A program made the position numbers and the translations under genes. Positions 63,101-64,000 of a stretch of 64,000 nt of DNA are shown here, in pieces. Source of the stretch: JBEBSD01 sp040394475 (lineage in GTDB: Bacteria > Bacteroidota > Bacteroidia > Cytophagales > Spirosomataceae); the NCBI GenBank assembly GCA_040394475.1, contig JBEBSD010000006.1, positions 1-64,000 of the forward strand. The letters run 5' to 3'. The notes under the pieces were generated by a model. That model was not told the origin of the DNA and did not search any database. It was given only the letters and a program-made list of their open reading frames with translations. Within the stretch, counting starts at the first letter, position 1, and each line of letters opens with the position of its first letter.

Positions 63101-63772
63101 GAGCAGCTCGGTCCGGTTTCCTATGGTTACTTCCTCCTTCAGGTACCCTACAAACGAAAATATCAGGACAGCTTCCGGATCGGCGACATCGATTTGAAAT
63201 TTCCCGTCCACATCGGTGGTGGTTCCCCGCGTGGTGCCTTTGACGAGTACGCTGACCCCGGGCAGCGTCTCCTTGGTGTCGTCCGACCGGATCACCCCCT
63301 TCACTGTAATTTCTTTCGGCGCGGCCACGGGTCCGTCAGGTACCACCGGTATTTCCAGCAGCAACGATTCCTGGTGGGCAGCACCCTTCGGCATTTCCAC
63401 GGCTGCAGCCGGAGAAGCGGGGTGTGCGGCCGCCATTTTTTTCAATACCAGGTAAGAGCCCCCGTCCTGCATTACGTAATGCAAACCGAGCGGAGGAAGT
63501 ATAGAATTCAGGTTTTTCTCCAGCGGCATCCCGAAATCGAGCTGGGAAGGGGAAATGTTGAGATTTTTAACCGTCCGGTCCGCGTATAAAATGTTTACAT
63601 GGTAATGCCCCCTGAGTTGCTTCAGCGCCTGCCGGAGCGATGCCTTCTCTTTCTGGCCGGCTTTTTCCTCGTCGTTTTTTAAAGCCCAAAGCTGGGGGAA
63701 AGCATGGGAAGCCGACGTGTTCAGCAGGATGACCAGCCACAATAACCTCGGTAGCGTAAAAGTAATTTTCAT
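60176..63772 (-). CDS. SusC/RagA TonB-dependent transporter with STN domain, locus B
   Basis: From the ATG at 63772 this is a 1198-residue SusC homologue with signal peptide, STN domain (about 45-110, LKQLRGHYHVNILYADRTV), carboxypeptidase-like domain (EITVKGVIRSDDTKETLPGVSVL), TonB-box-like EEVIVVGFG, plug and barrel. The first about 250 residues are nearly the same as in the locus A transporter, while the barrel is much more diverged. The upstream frame to 63847 overlaps the fecR stop and is not used. Its STN domain pairs with the fecR gene 22 bases upstream. Confidence 0.94.
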   Translation of the reverse strand: MKITFTLPRLLWLVILLNTSASHAFPQLWALKNDEEKAGQKEKASLRQALKQLRGHYHVNILYADRTVKNLNISPSQLDFGMPLEKNLNSILPPLGLHYVMQDGGSYLVLKKMAAAHPASPAAAVEMPKGAAHQESLLLEIPVVPDGPVAAPKEITVKGVIRSDDTKETLPGVSVLVKGTTRGTTTDVDGKFQIDVADPEAVLIFSFVGYLKEEVTIGNRTELLIDLKVDNKALEEVIVVGFGTQKKESVVGAMSSVIPSDLKVPASNLTTALAGRVAGLVAYQTSGEPGKDNAQFLVRGVASFNSQNGPLILIDGVELGMDDLARLQPDDIESFAVLKDPTTTAIYGARGANGIILVTTKVGVAGPAVVNLRLESSLSQPIGMVDMADPVTHMRLQNESNRTRGDFATFTEEQIAGTLRGGNSNIYPATDWYNTLFRKRASTSRVNLNVRGGGERVRYYVAGSFNQDNGLLKVEKTNNFTNGIDLKRILLRSNINIDLHKNTEMIVRLHSTLDNYRGPLQGGDAIYNAAVRTSPTRFPAVYEPDASLAGVPHTLYGNAFSPRGGNLSNGDTGDRPVWFNPYAELQRGYRDTRRQLSLVQLEFKQKLGAILPGLSARFLGNMNTTSYFENRRGYAPFFYRLGSFDPSTEEYTLVRTAQGSGDESLRLLGGERTNNSVMYMETALNYNQTYNEKHTVGGLLVLVARDYLDGNANTVELSLPSRNLGVSGRYNYDYDNRYFAEFNFGYNGSERFAKDNRFGFFPSFGAGWLVSNEPFFSGLAPVISRIKLRASYGSVGNDRIGDDRTDRFFYLSEVDLNSGDGATFGRELNEYIPGVTIRRYANPLVTWEKSQKANLGMELNFFDDAVQLQVDFFNEKRTSILQVRSDIPSTLGLQAPLKTNVGEVKARGIDASLDINHYFNNVFWVTGRGTFTASDNEFSVYEEPNFAAIGAPWKTNVGNNVNQEHGYIAERLFVDDEEVMNSPAQFGTPGVDYRGGDIKYKDLNGDGVITTLDQAPIGKPTVPKIIYGLSLSAGYKRFDVNLFFQGLSEVSFFINPYTTGPFVNSVQEAGINALGEGNGILSENGLMQAYADSHWSEENRDIYAIWPRLSSTVIQNNIQRSTWWLREGSFLRLKQVEVGYDVLKNSKNKLGVSTLRLYATATNLVTWSNFKLWDPELGGNGLNYPLQKVVNLGVHVQF

Positions 63773-63794
63773 AGAAAAGCAGATGAGTGATGGA

Positions 63795-64000
63795 CTAGTA
63801 CCGGTTAAGTTTAAAGGTGACCTTTTTTTTGTTACGTGTATAATCAATATCCAGGATCCGTACCAGTGAATGCAGGAACTGGTCCGCGTTGAGCGCTTTG
63901 AATGAGCCCGATACAGTCAGATTTGCAATTTCCGGAGAAGTAATGTCGGCGTTCAGGTGGTAATGGTCTCTCAAGAGCTGCACGATTTCGGAAAGAGGGG
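63795..64000 (-). CDS. FecR family anti-sigma factor, C-terminal part, locus B (partial)
   Basis: Only the last about 68 codons are inside the window, since the gene continues past 64000. They are the DUF4974-type C-terminal domain (SEIVQLLRDHYHLNAD, LTVSGSFKALNADQFLHSL, DIDYTRNKKKVTFKL), nearly the same as the end of the locus A FecR. The stop is TAG at 63795-63797, 22 bases before susC. A sigma factor gene is expected just outside the window. Confidence 0.9.
   Translation of the reverse strand, partial: PLSEIVQLLRDHYHLNADITSPEIANLTVSGSFKALNADQFLHSLVRILDIDYTRNKKKVTFKLNRY

Overview
The window looks like a chromosomal segment of a Bacteroidota bacterium, most likely a cytophagal relative of Dyadobacter, Larkinella or Spirosoma. 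The evidence is two SusC/SusD outer-membrane nutrient systems, an ECF sigma/FecR pair, a PorX-type response regulator with a PglZ domain (type IX secretion regulation), GH3-like, DUF4905 and BNR_4 proteins, near absence of Shine-Dalgarno sequences, and promoters of the TTTG / TAnnTTTG type. The genus is inferred from gene content only.

1-9.3 kb: a large membrane protein, a YD-repeat lipoprotein, a LuxR-type response regulator with its TPR-containing sensor kinase, and a minus-strand cluster (DUF4905, LysM protein, small membrane protein, TIGR02757 protein). 9.4-12.8 kb: kdsB, porX and a fatty-acid-hydroxylase/sterol-desaturase family gene with a perfect inverted repeat in front of it.

12.9-23.1 kb: a complete myo-inositol catabolic operon, all on the plus strand, in the order iolB, iolC, iolA, iolG, sodium/solute symporter, iolJ, iolD, iolE. 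Together these take inositol into the cell and convert it to acetyl-CoA and dihydroxyacetone phosphate. No iolR-like repressor is present nearby.

23.2-34.1 kb: a GlsB-type membrane protein, a heptamer tandem repeat, a GH3-family enzyme coupled to a lipoprotein acid phosphatase, a DPP-IV-like peptidase, alaS and pgi. A patch of decayed genes follows: a C-terminally truncated YdeI-like gene and a HigA antitoxin with only the tail of its HigB toxin.

34.1-64.0 kb: carbohydrate-related genes. They include a PSCyt1/DUF1549/LamG/DUF1553 lipoprotein, a winged-helix protein, a secreted beta-helix pectate-lyase-like protein, a secreted DUF5722 protein, an Rpn-nuclease remnant, and two tandem, paralogous polysaccharide-utilisation loci on the minus strand. 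Each locus has FecR, SusC, SusD, a DUF4959-type lipoprotein and a DUF4998-type lipoprotein. The downstream copy (A) also has its own ECF sigma factor and two BNR_4 beta-propeller proteins. The upstream copy (B) runs out of the window inside its fecR. A strong terminator separates B from A. The enzymes suggest a plant or algal uronate-containing polysaccharide, but the substrate cannot be read from the sequence.
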